From contig CAZAQC010000004.1 in NCBI GenBank assembly GCA_964487525.1, forward strand, positions 1 through 37,365: 37,365 nt of DNA, in the 5' to 3' direction. A model generated the notes under the pieces. The model was given only the letters and a program-made list of their open reading frames with translations. It did not search any database and was not told where the DNA came from. The first letter of the stretch is position 1; each line of letters opens with the position of its first letter. This DNA is from UBA2177 sp964487525. GTDB taxonomy: Bacteria; Patescibacteriota; Dojkabacteria; SC72. The translations under genes were made by a program, and so were the position numbers. This document shows, piece by piece, positions 14,530-22,523 of the stretch.

Positions 14530-16156
14530 GTATTAAATCGCTTCCTAAAAATATCGGGACTAATTTAGTTTGGATATGCTCTCCCTTGTAAAAATAGAGA
14601 GTAAGAATCAACCCCTGCCTTGTACCAATCCACATATTTTGATCAAAATACAAATTACCTAATCCGTAATATATAACTCCATTTCCATACAGTTCATATG
14701 TCTGAGGTTGATGTGCCTGTGTACCAACAACTATATTAGCACCATAATCTATGGCTTTTCTAAAGACATCTCTCTGATCGGGATTACTTAATGGTTTATA
14801 ACAAATCGGATATATTACATCTGAATCTGGATAGCTATAGCACTCTTGAAATTGGAATGTAACAATCACAATACTAGCATTCTTTTTGGCTTCCTCTATA
14901 TCACTTTTGACCTTTTCATCTGAATAGTAATTAGCTCCCGATCTCTCCTCTCCTGCTAAAGCTAAACTTCTATATATAGTATCGTAATAGTTATATCCCA
15001 CAAATGCTATCTTTGTACCCTTAACCTCCTCGTAAAGAATCTTGCTAGCATCTACCTCATCTAAACCTCCACCAAAATATCTCATACCCAAACTTTTGTA
15101 CTTCTCTATGGTTTCCGCACTATATATACTCCCATAATCATTGTTATGGTTACCAGTTAATTCAACTATATCTACACCTGAATCTTCCAATACCTTAATA
15201 TATTCTGGCCTTGAGCAAAACCTCATACCAGAGTATGTACTACAACCAGGAACAAAAGAAACTTCATTTGATATATGTGTAAGATCAGCATTAGCCAAAA
15301 AGCCCCCTATCTCCCTTGCTGGATATCCATAATCTCCAGATTTATCTATTTTAGAAGCTAAAGCTCTAGAAATAGCTACTACACCACTCATATTTATCTT
15401 AACCAACTCTTCCATATCAAATACTGTATCTTTACTATCAATATTTTTAACTAATACAGAAAGTATAAAATCATCAACCTTTTTATCTAAAACTGCAAAC
15501 AACCGAATAGGAATACATGCATCAATATCATCAAGATAATACTTTTCATCCATCTTTAAAATCTTTACCCTAAAATCAATATCATCTAAATCTATCAAAC
15601 CAACATTCATATCATCACTTTCTAATACAGTAACTAGCTCTTCATAGCTATTAGAAACGGTAACATCAAGTCCATACTCTTCTTTTAAATAGCTACTATA
15701 TACTGACTCTAATACAAAAATATTGTAATTTTTTAAATCTTCTTCTTTAATACCCTCAAGAAGAGAATATATATGACCAACAGGAATTAACCTTTTACTA
15801 AATATCTCCTTTGAATCTTCCCCTTCTGTTCTTGATAGCTCAATATCTGCATTACCCTCCTCTATTTCAAACCTTCTTTTTCCATTAAATTCCAATTTCT
15901 CCAAATTCTGTATGACAGAGTCTTTGTAATCACTTACTATTGATTCATCAAAAGAAACTGTAAATGTATCATAGATTATTATATTTTTCTTAGAAAAAAC
16001 ATAATCTAATGCTGATGTGAAATTTCTTCCCTCTATTACCCATAAGGCGATAAAAAGAAGGAAAAATGATATAATAAAGGACAGTTTGAATAATGATCCT
16101 ATGTTAGATTTCCTTTTTTCTCTTCTTATTCCACTTATGTATATGTTTTGTCTCAT
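14465..16156 (-). CDS. CapA-family protein with extra N-terminal binding-protein-like domain
   Basis: About 563 residues from the ATG at 16156; ATG 16177 and GTG 16204 in the same frame are alternatives. A basic stretch (IRREKRKSN) precedes one TM helix, so the rest lies outside. The C-terminal ~300 residues are a CapA/PgsA-type metallophosphatase-like domain: FLANADLTHISNEV, LTGNHNNDYG, a VGYNYYDT segment, VVGTQAHQPQ and YYGLGNLYFDQ. CapA proteins take part in poly-gamma-glutamate or other surface-polymer handling. The ~230 residues between TM and CapA domain (about 40-270) look like a periplasmic-binding-protein-type module (IPVGHIYSLLEGIK, NVGLIDLDD). No capB/capC genes are near, so poly-gamma-glutamate synthesis is not supported. 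Confidence 0.8.
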   Translation of the reverse strand: MRQNIYISGIRREKRKSNIGSLFKLSFIISFFLLFIALWVIEGRNFTSALDYVFSKKNIIIYDTFTVSFDESIVSDYKDSVIQNLEKLEFNGKRRFEIEEGNADIELSRTEGEDSKEIFSKRLIPVGHIYSLLEGIKEEDLKNYNIFVLESVYSSYLKEEYGLDVTVSNSYEELVTVLESDDMNVGLIDLDDIDFRVKILKMDEKYYLDDIDACIPIRLFAVLDKKVDDFILSVLVKNIDSKDTVFDMEELVKINMSGVVAISRALASKIDKSGDYGYPAREIGGFLANADLTHISNEVSFVPGCSTYSGMRFCSRPEYIKVLEDSGVDIVELTGNHNNDYGSIYSAETIEKYKSLGMRYFGGGLDEVDASKILYEEVKGTKIAFVGYNYYDTIYRSLALAGEERSGANYYSDEKVKSDIEEAKKNASIVIVTFQFQECYSYPDSDVIYPICYKPLSNPDQRDVFRKAIDYGANIVVGTQAHQPQTYELYGNGVIYYGLGNLYFDQNMWIGTRQGLILTLYFYKGEHIQTKLVPIFLGSDLIPRLATQEQGDLLLELLKDARE

Positions 16157-16275
16157 TTTCACTAACCATATTAACATAATTTGAAAGCTATACAAACTCC
16201 ACACTATAGGGTATTTTGTGGTATAATATATGCTGTATTACTTAATAATTAATATTATTAAACTAGTAACAAAAA

Positions 16276-16866
16276 ATGAATAACCTGCTCATAAAAAGCA
16301 AGAAAACCTTAGCAATAGTAACTGGTATTCTATTCTCAAGTGTTTTAATTAACACTATGTCTGAAAAGATACCTATAAACTATGTTGAGGCAAATCAATC
16401 AAACGGTATAGGTACATCCTCTATTTCTACTTCTGTAGAGGTAGAAGAAAATCTAATTATAAAAGAATTAGTAATAATTCCTGTACCTTCATATGTTCCT
16501 GATGCTCAGAAGATTGAAAATATAAGGGTATACCTTTCTGCAAGAAAAGCTCCATTAGCTGATTATGCAGAAACTTTTGTTAGAGCTGCTGATGAATACG
16601 GTATAGATTACAGAATTGTAGCAGCTATCTCAGTTATTGAATCTGGTGGTGGAAAACATACATTCAGACCATACAATGCATGGGGATGGGGTAAAAAGAC
16701 ATTTACAAGTTGGGAAGAGGGAATTTGGGCAGTATCAAAAGGTATTTCAAATTACTACTCTAGAGGACTTACTACTCCTAAGTTAATCAGTACATACTAC
16801 TGTCCACCAAGTGCAACAAGTTGGGCTAACAAGGTACAATTTGTAATGAATGAAATCGGAAATTAA
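16276..16866 (+). CDS. Secreted lysozyme-like/lytic transglycosylase-like protein
   Basis: 196 residues with an N-terminal signal or anchor (KKTLAIVTGILFSSVLI), an unstructured Ser/Thr/Glu-rich linker (about 38-85), and a compact domain. In that domain YAETFVRAADEYGIDYRIVAAISVIES places a likely catalytic Glu122 at the end of a helix, followed by NAWGWG and SWEEGIWAVSKGISNYY, as in lysozyme-like glucosaminidase and transglycosylase folds. It probably cleaves glycan strands outside the cell. It is divergent from the CapA-like gene, with a TGG-TATAAT extended -10 at 16219-16227 about 48 nt upstream of the ATG, and has its own terminator. Confidence 0.8.
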   Translation: MNNLLIKSKKTLAIVTGILFSSVLINTMSEKIPINYVEANQSNGIGTSSISTSVEVEENLIIKELVIIPVPSYVPDAQKIENIRVYLSARKAPLADYAETFVRAADEYGIDYRIVAAISVIESGGGKHTFRPYNAWGWGKKTFTSWEEGIWAVSKGISNYYSRGLTTPKLISTYYCPPSATSWANKVQFVMNEIGN

Positions 16867-16869
16867 TAC

Positions 16870-16899
16870 AAAGCCCTAGTATATACTAGGGCTTTTTTT
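16870..16899 (+). terminator. Intrinsic terminator after lysozyme-like gene
   Basis: A near-perfect palindrome AAAGCCCTAGTA / TACTAGGGCTTT with a tiny loop, followed by T residues. The same T-rich end runs into the TATACT (-10-like) element of the next gene. Confidence 0.9.
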
Positions 16900-16915
16900 G
16901 TTATATACTTCTCAT

Positions 16916-17620
16916 ATGGAACCTCACATTACTAAAATACAGAACTATTCAGTTACATACTTTAACAAAGAGGAACTAAAAATTCTCAAACAAGAAATAT
17001 TTCAAAACGAAATATATTCAGTAGATCTAAATGTTAAAAACCCCATAATCTATGATATTGGAGCACATATAGGATTGGCTACTCTGTATTTTAAAAGTAA
17101 GTATCCCAAATCAATCATTACCTGTTTTGAACCCAATCCAAATGTTATTCCATTGTTACAAGAGAATATTCAAGGAAATAATTTAAACAATATGAAAGTT
17201 CATTATACAGCGATAGCTGGTAAAGAAGGATACAAAGATCTTTACATCGACAACTCCGGATTAGGGGCATTTTCTACTTCTAGTTTTAGAAAAAATGCTT
17301 GGAACCATAAGCAGAAATCTTTACCCATTAAAGTGAAAGCTGAGGTTCTCAGTAAATATGTTGATAGCTATATTGATTTAATGAAGATAGATGTAGAGGG
17401 GACTGAAAGAGAAGTAATAAAAGAGCTACACCTAAAGAACAAACTTAAATATATTAAGAACTTATTAATTGAATATCATCCTATTAAGAATCACAAAATA
17501 TATGAAATAACATCAATTTTGGAAAAGAATGGGTTCGTAATTGAATACAAAGAAGAGGGAAAAGATATTGATAAACCTAAAGAAGAACTAATCCTTATAA
17601 TAGCCAAAAAGAGTATTTAA
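16916..17620 (+). CDS. FkbM-family SAM-dependent methyltransferase
   Basis: 234 residues from the ATG at 16916; the frame extends to a TTG inside the preceding terminator, which is rejected. The Rossmann SAM-binding motif I is IYDIGAHIGLATLYF, motif II is FEPNPN with an acidic residue for the ribose, and the FkbM signatures YIDLMKIDVEGTEREVIK and LLIEYHP follow. FkbM enzymes O-methylate sugars or polyketides; in this setting a surface-glycan target is plausible but not shown. The last 33 bp overlap the 3' end of the convergent yvcK. TATACT at 16904-16909, 6 nt upstream, suggests leaderless transcription. Confidence 0.88.
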   Translation: MEPHITKIQNYSVTYFNKEELKILKQEIFQNEIYSVDLNVKNPIIYDIGAHIGLATLYFKSKYPKSIITCFEPNPNVIPLLQENIQGNNLNNMKVHYTAIAGKEGYKDLYIDNSGLGAFSTSSFRKNAWNHKQKSLPIKVKAEVLSKYVDSYIDLMKIDVEGTEREVIKELHLKNKLKYIKNLLIEYHPIKNHKIYEITSILEKNGFVIEYKEEGKDIDKPKEELILIIAKKSI

Positions 17621-18619
17621 TAACCTAAAAAACAAATTTCTGTTTGTGTTGAATAACCCATACAACTCTTTCGCAATTTTTTTACTATCATGCCTTACTA
17701 AACTTCTCTTCAATTCATCTCCCTTTTGCTTTTTGATAGGATCAAAAGCTACTAAATCTCTTCTAACGACTACTCTACCATTCCCATCCTCCAAATCATC
17801 TTGTAAAAGATGTTCACCATCTTCTATATACCTTTTATATGCCTCAGAAGGAACTTTACCATTATTTACCAATATGTAGTCTAATTTTCTACCAATATAT
17901 TTCTCTATAATCTCTACTATTTCTTTCTGTGTTTTGTTCCTAGTCTGCCCAATCTTACTCATTAAATTACTGATATATATGATCTTGGCTTTACTCTTTT
18001 TAACCTCTTCACACACTCCATCTGCTAAAAAGTTAGGAATCAATGTAGTATACAAATCTCCAGGACCTAGAATTATATAATCTGCTCCCCTAATTGCCTC
18101 TAAAGCATTCTCTTGTGCCTTAGCAGAAGAATCTAGGTAGAAATTCACTATATCCTTGTGTACATCAGGTTCATCAATATAATGCTCACCAACAACTTTG
18201 CTACCATCGTCATACTCTGCTACCAATCTCACATCATCTAAAGTAACTGGTATTACATCTCCTCTAACACTAAAAAGGGTTTTAAACATCTCAATAGCCT
18301 CTATCTCGGATCCCAATATATCTGTCATAGCTATCATCAGAAGATTTCCCATTGTATGACCTTTCATACTATTTTCATTTGAGAATCTGTAAGTGAATAG
18401 CTTCCTCAAAACCTCATTACTTTGAGAATCAGACAGTGCTAGAATCGATTTCCTTACATCACTAAGCGGTAAAAGTCCAAATTCATCTCTAACTGTAGCA
18501 TTGCTACCTCCATCATCCATCATTCCAACAATTACAGATATATTTAATTCTTTTACTTCTTTAAGGCCTTCAAGTACAACTGTAGAGCCTGTTCCTCCTC
18601 CAATAACGACAATATTCAT
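17588..18619 (-). CDS. yvcK: YvcK/CofD-family protein (gluconeogenesis factor-like)
   Basis: 343 residues. The N-terminus NIVVIGGGTGSTVVLEGLKE is the Rossmann-like nucleotide-sugar site, followed by VGMMDDGGSNATVRDEFGLLPLSDVRKSILALS and GHTMGNLLMIAM, all typical of the YvcK branch rather than of CofD (F420 synthesis). In Bacillus, YvcK binds UDP-GlcNAc and is needed for wall integrity and growth on gluconeogenic carbon. Further family blocks are ADYIILGPGDLYTTLIPN and YILVNNG. Usually yvcK lies between rapZ and whiA; here those partners are absent and carD is divergent. Confidence 0.92.
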   Translation of the reverse strand: MNIVVIGGGTGSTVVLEGLKEVKELNISVIVGMMDDGGSNATVRDEFGLLPLSDVRKSILALSDSQSNEVLRKLFTYRFSNENSMKGHTMGNLLMIAMTDILGSEIEAIEMFKTLFSVRGDVIPVTLDDVRLVAEYDDGSKVVGEHYIDEPDVHKDIVNFYLDSSAKAQENALEAIRGADYIILGPGDLYTTLIPNFLADGVCEEVKKSKAKIIYISNLMSKIGQTRNKTQKEIVEIIEKYIGRKLDYILVNNGKVPSEAYKRYIEDGEHLLQDDLEDGNGRVVVRRDLVAFDPIKKQKGDELKRSLVRHDSKKIAKELYGLFNTNRNLFFRLLNTLFGYYKD

Positions 18620-18643
18620 GAAAAAAGTATACCATTTTCGTGG

Positions 18644-18649
18644 TATAAT
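18644..18649 (+). promoter_or_regulatory. -10 element of carD
   Basis: TGG-TATAAT (extended -10) at 18641-18649, about 28 nt before the carD ATG. The same TGGTATAAT context precedes the lysozyme-like gene at 16219-16227. No matching -35 is evident. Confidence 0.5.
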
Positions 18650-18677
18650 AGCGTATTAATATTAAGAAAACATCATT

Positions 18678-19199
18678 ATGAAGTTCAAAGTAGGATCTAA
18701 AGTGTTTTACCCTTCACACGGTGCCGGATGGATTAAGAAAGAGAAAGAGATAGAATTTAATGGAGAAAAGAAAAGATACTTTGAATTTGAATTAATTACT
18801 AACCCTTTAAGTATTTCTACCCCAGTAGATAATGTTGAGAACCTTGGAATAAGGTATGTTCTACCAGCAGACAAGATAAAGGAGAGTATAAAGGTGCTTA
18901 AAAAGAACCCAAGCTTAAATCCAAAAGTAAAAGATTTCAATATGATGCTTAATATGTTTAAGGATTTAGAAGAGAGTTCTGAACTTGGAGCATCAATACA
19001 GATTATTCAGTATTGTAACTATGTTAAGAAAACAAGAGAGAAGGAAGGTAGATTAATACCAATAAGTATAGAGAAACAGTTAGAGAACGCAGTAAGAAAT
19101 ATAGTTGGAGAGTTAGCTATGTCTAGTGGTATTTCATTAGAGACCGCTTCTAAACATTTCTTAAAAATTACAGGTATAGATGTCGATATAGAAGATTAG
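18678..19199 (+). CDS. carD: CarD/CdnL-type transcription regulator
   Basis: 173 residues. The N-terminal RNA polymerase-interacting Tudor-like domain (1-65) has the family opening FKVGSKVFYPSHGAGWIKKE and the YFEFELI...ISTPVDN strands; the C-terminal part (about 75-170) is the helical DNA-binding domain. CarD binds the polymerase beta subunit and stabilises the open promoter complex, mainly at rRNA and housekeeping promoters. The 3' end overlaps that of convergent ileS by 4 bp. Confidence 0.9.
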   Translation: MKFKVGSKVFYPSHGAGWIKKEKEIEFNGEKKRYFEFELITNPLSISTPVDNVENLGIRYVLPADKIKESIKVLKKNPSLNPKVKDFNMMLNMFKDLEESSELGASIQIIQYCNYVKKTREKEGRLIPISIEKQLENAVRNIVGELAMSSGISLETASKHFLKITGIDVDIED

Positions 19200-22093
19200 T
19201 TAATCTTTATAAGAACATTAGTATCAGATATCTTAAATTCACCGTCTGGATTTTCTAAAGATTCTACTACAGCAACACTACTTGCTTGCATCTGATCTTT
19301 ATTACTCTCAACATATTTCTTTAATATATCTACAGAATCTCCATCCTTAAAAGATATTTCAATATTTACTAAGTCTTCCATCTTAAGACCTCTCTTTTTT
19401 CTTAGATCCCTATACTTTCTTACAAAATCATTGCCTATTCCTTCAGCCCTAAGTTCTTCTCCTAAAACTGTATATAAGGAAACGAACATTTCATTGTCCC
19501 CTACAGTAACATATTCTTCTTCTTTTTGAGATTCTTCTGAACAGAAAACTTCTTTAACATTTAATTCTTCTTTTACTATCTCTTTTACATATTCATCATC
19601 TACCCCTATATACACTTTTGACAATGGTTGCCTTAGGCTTAGTTTAGCCAATTCTCTTGCTTTAAGACCATTAGTACAAACATTTCTAGCGATATTCATT
19701 TTATCAAGTAATTTTTCATCTATCTCTTTTTCATCATATTCTGGATAATTTTCTAGATGAACTGATTCTTTAGAATCTTCAATTCCTAAATTCAAACTTA
19801 TATTCATATATATTTCATCTGATATAAAGGGAATAAAAGGTGAAAGTAATTTAGCAAGATTAACAAGGACAAAATGTAATGTCCCAATAGCGTTGTTATC
19901 CCCATTCTTAAACCTGTTCCTAGATCTTCTTATGTACCACTGAGACAAATCTTTAACAAAATCCTCTATCTCCCTTGAGGAAGAAGCCATATTGTATTTA
20001 TCCATGTATTCTGAAACTCTAATTGTTAACTGTTTCATTTTAGCGATTATCCATTTATCCATAACATTTTCAATTTTTTTACTATCATATTTCTCTGGAT
20101 TCCATTCATTCAATTTTGCGTAAGTAACTAAATAGTTATATGTATTCCATAGAGGGAGATAGAACCTTCTCCTTACATCATCCAAGATTGTAAATCCAAA
20201 CCTCATATTTGCTCCAACAGAGGAGGTTAAGAAATTCCATCTAATTAAATCTATGCCTACTTTGTCTGCTGCTTCATCTAATGGAATGTAATTATGAGCC
20301 GTCTTACTCATCTTCTGATTCTTTTCGTCTCTTAATTCAGCAAATCCCAATACCTCTTTGTACGGTATTTTACCTTCTAATACAACTCCAAATACGAGCA
20401 TTGAATAGAACCAAAGCCTAACCTGTTCTATCATTTCTACAACAAAATCTGCAGGATACCATTTTTCCCAATATTTTCTATCCTCTAAATATTTTAATGT
20501 AGAGAATGGAACTACTCCAGCATCTAACCAACAATCTCCTACATCTGTTACCCTTTCAACTTCTTCTCCACATTTAGAACATTTTATTTTAATCTCATCT
20601 ATCCATGGCCTATGTATACTCACTAATTTATCTACTAATTCTGGTTCTACAGCCTGTTTTCTTAATTCTTCCTTACTCCCAATAACATTAAGATGTCCGC
20701 ATTTATTACATTCATAGAAAGGTAGAGCTAAACCATAGAATCTTTTTCTACTGATCATCCAATCTCCCATATTATCTAACCAATCCAACATTCTTTTTTC
20801 AACATATTCAGGAATCCATCTAGCACTACTGGCTTCTCTTTTTAAATCTCCCCTAATCTTTTGTACACTTATGAACCAGTTATCTTCCAACCTAAACAGA
20901 CATTTTGTCTTACATCTCCAACAATGAGGATACGCATGTTCATATTCTTCTGTTTTAAATAGTAGCTTTTCCTTCTCTAAGTACTCAATAACCTGATCAG
21001 CAACATCATGAGCATACTTACCACTTAGATCTCCATATCCATCTGTAAAATGTCCTGAAGTATCAAGAGGAGAAATAGCTGGAACTCCTAACTTCTGTCC
21101 TAATTCAAAGTCTTCCTGTCCACATCCAGGAGCAATATGTACAACTCCTGATCCACTTTCTGAATCAACCAAATCCCATTCCACCAAATAATGATCAACA
21201 CCTTTCTGTGCAGGAATATCAAAAAGAGTCTCATATTTTCTTCCTATTAAATCTTTTACATCCACATCCTCTGTGTCTTCAATACCCAACCTATGTGAGG
21301 CTTTCTTTCCAAGATATACTACTTTGTCTTCTATCTTCGTCTTCACATATTCAAGTTCTGCATTTACAGCCAAAAGAACATTTGCGGAAAGAGTCCAAGG
21401 TGTTGTAGTCCAAGCTAATACATACTCATTGTCTGAATCTTTTAATTTAAAAAGAACATACACTGCTTTGTCAGATATTGTTTGATAGGCATCCGCCTGT
21501 TCATGCTGAGATAACCCTGTCTCACATCTTGGACACCATGTGGTAGATGATTTGCTTTTGTATATTAAATCTTTTTCTTGACACTTCTTAAGAAAATTCC
21601 AAATATACAAATTGTTTGTTTCTGACATAGTATAGTAACTATTTTCCCAATCCATAAACATTCCTAATCTTTTAGATTGGTCTGTTTGAACCGCTGCATA
21701 TTTGTTCACCCTAGCTACACATGCGTTTGTAAAATTATCCATACCATATTCCAAAATATCCTTCTTACTGTTAAATCCTAAATCCTTCTCAACTTGAACT
21801 TCTACCCATAATCCTTGGCAATCAAAACCATTTTGAAATCTCTGTTCAAACCCTTTTAAATTCTTGTATCTTTGTACAGTATCTTTATATGTCCTTCCCC
21901 AAGCGTGATGAACACCCATTGGATTATTTGCAGTAATAGGACCATCTATAAATGAGAATTTCTTTTTAGAATCTTTGTTCTTTTCTAAATATTTTTTAAC
22001 AATACCCTTCTCCTCCCAATAACTGAGTAAATCTTTTTCCATCTGTACAAAATCTTGTACTGGGTTTACATCCTTAAGATTCTTTACATCCAT
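19196..22093 (-). CDS. ileS: Isoleucyl-tRNA synthetase
   Basis: Class I synthetase of 965 residues from the ATG at 22093; a TTG three codons upstream is also in frame. The HIGH-type motif is in ITANNPMGVHHAWGRTYKD (HHAWG at 62-66), as in the IleRS branch with PGIHHVxART; the KMSKS loop is KMSKT at 594-598. The editing domain lies between (AWTTTPWTLSANVLLAV). Cys clusters CPRCETG, HCWRCKTKC, CNKCGH and CSKCGEE suggest bound zinc. ValRS and LeuRS are alternatives on general layout, but the HIGH context favours Ile. A T-box leader directly upstream shows that expression responds to uncharged tRNA. Confidence 0.9.
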   Translation of the reverse strand: MDVKNLKDVNPVQDFVQMEKDLLSYWEEKGIVKKYLEKNKDSKKKFSFIDGPITANNPMGVHHAWGRTYKDTVQRYKNLKGFEQRFQNGFDCQGLWVEVQVEKDLGFNSKKDILEYGMDNFTNACVARVNKYAAVQTDQSKRLGMFMDWENSYYTMSETNNLYIWNFLKKCQEKDLIYKSKSSTTWCPRCETGLSQHEQADAYQTISDKAVYVLFKLKDSDNEYVLAWTTTPWTLSANVLLAVNAELEYVKTKIEDKVVYLGKKASHRLGIEDTEDVDVKDLIGRKYETLFDIPAQKGVDHYLVEWDLVDSESGSGVVHIAPGCGQEDFELGQKLGVPAISPLDTSGHFTDGYGDLSGKYAHDVADQVIEYLEKEKLLFKTEEYEHAYPHCWRCKTKCLFRLEDNWFISVQKIRGDLKREASSARWIPEYVEKRMLDWLDNMGDWMISRKRFYGLALPFYECNKCGHLNVIGSKEELRKQAVEPELVDKLVSIHRPWIDEIKIKCSKCGEEVERVTDVGDCWLDAGVVPFSTLKYLEDRKYWEKWYPADFVVEMIEQVRLWFYSMLVFGVVLEGKIPYKEVLGFAELRDEKNQKMSKTAHNYIPLDEAADKVGIDLIRWNFLTSSVGANMRFGFTILDDVRRRFYLPLWNTYNYLVTYAKLNEWNPEKYDSKKIENVMDKWIIAKMKQLTIRVSEYMDKYNMASSSREIEDFVKDLSQWYIRRSRNRFKNGDNNAIGTLHFVLVNLAKLLSPFIPFISDEIYMNISLNLGIEDSKESVHLENYPEYDEKEIDEKLLDKMNIARNVCTNGLKARELAKLSLRQPLSKVYIGVDDEYVKEIVKEELNVKEVFCSEESQKEEEYVTVGDNEMFVSLYTVLGEELRAEGIGNDFVRKYRDLRKKRGLKMEDLVNIEISFKDGDSVDILKKYVESNKDQMQASSVAVVESLENPDGEFKISDTNVLIKIN

Positions 22094-22107
22094 TAATATC
22101 AAAGTAT

Positions 22108-22314
22108 AAAATTAAAACCCCCTTGTTAAAACTAACATACAGTATATATTAATCTTAACAAAGGGGCGAACTATTTAGTACGCGGTACCACCCTAATTTT
22201 TTCTTAACCGCAATAACTTACGGTTTCAGTAATTATCGATTACTAATCGTTGGATTCTACTCGTTATCTCTAACTTTCTTTCCACCACTAACCAGTGATA
22301 GCTGGATCAAAGTG
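22108..22314 (-). promoter_or_regulatory. T-box riboswitch (transcription attenuator) of ileS
   Basis: The conserved T-box AGGGTGGTACCGCG lies at 22194-22181. Its ends pair with CGCCCCT just downstream to form the antiterminator, leaving the UGGU bulge for the tRNA acceptor end. The same CCCC begins a terminator arm (22166-22154) that pairs over 12 bp with 22129-22118, followed by TTTTAATTTT, so the two folds exclude each other. A minus-strand TATAAT at 22326-22321 sets the leader start near 22314. The 5' part folds into a compact stem (ACTTT...AAAGT) with an inner ATCACT/AGTGGT hairpin, much shorter than a canonical Stem I; ATC (Ile) triplets occur there, but the specifier is not certain. 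A further AACCG/CGGTT hairpin fits Stem III. Confidence 0.9.
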
Positions 22315-22320
22315 TAATTC

Positions 22321-22326
22321 ATTATA
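22321..22326 (-). promoter_or_regulatory. -10 element for the ileS T-box leader
   Basis: TATAAT on the minus strand. A weak TTTTCA lies 17 bp upstream. It begins about 19 nt after the hairpin that ends the upstream RNA candidate, so the two appear to be separate transcription units. Confidence 0.6.
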
Positions 22327-22341
22327 TCAAACCAAAGAAAG

Positions 22342-22454
22342 AGTGAAAAGGGAGGATGACTAATATGAAATTGTGCGCATCCTCCCCGGAAGCCTACCCG
22401 CCGCCTAAAGTAGACAGACTCCCTCCCTCATTAATGACCTCCCGGTCATGAAGT
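22342..22454 (-). ncRNA. Candidate structured small RNA of unknown family
   Basis: The region is locally G/C-rich in an AT-rich genome and carries no reading frame. Read on the minus strand it has a TATAAT at 22466-22461, then hairpin 1 (ATGACC-GGGA-GGTCAT, 22449-22434, a GNRA tetraloop), hairpin 2 (GTCTAC/GTAGGC, 22415-22392, loop rich in GGCGGCGG), and a final hairpin (GGGAGGATG/CATCCTCCC, 22386-22350) followed by TTTT. Promoter, three stems and terminator define an RNA of about 113 nt. It lacks the conserved SRP loop, RNase P and tmRNA signatures. The GNRA loop and T tract favour the minus strand over the plus. Confidence 0.55.
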
Positions 22455-22511
22455 ATCCCCATTATATTAAATCTTCCTTTAAAAAGCTAGATATACAGCC
22501 CTCTTCCGGTA

Positions 22512-22517
22512 TATAAT
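22512..22517 (+). promoter_or_regulatory. -10 element of pepF (leaderless arrangement)
   Basis: TATAAT ends 6 nt before the pepF ATG at 22524. The same string TATAATGAGGA occurs before the start at 13834. The remaining 22467-22511 between this element and the RNA promoter holds nothing further that I can identify. Confidence 0.5.
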
Positions 22518-22523
22518 GAGGAT

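Noticed and set aside
22342..22454. SRP RNA (4.5S), 6S RNA, RNase P or tmRNA as identity of the structured RNA
   Set aside because: The SRP GGAAGCAGC-type loop, RNase P GAGGAAAGTCC block and tmRNA ends are missing on both strands. 6S cannot be excluded by eye but was not supported.
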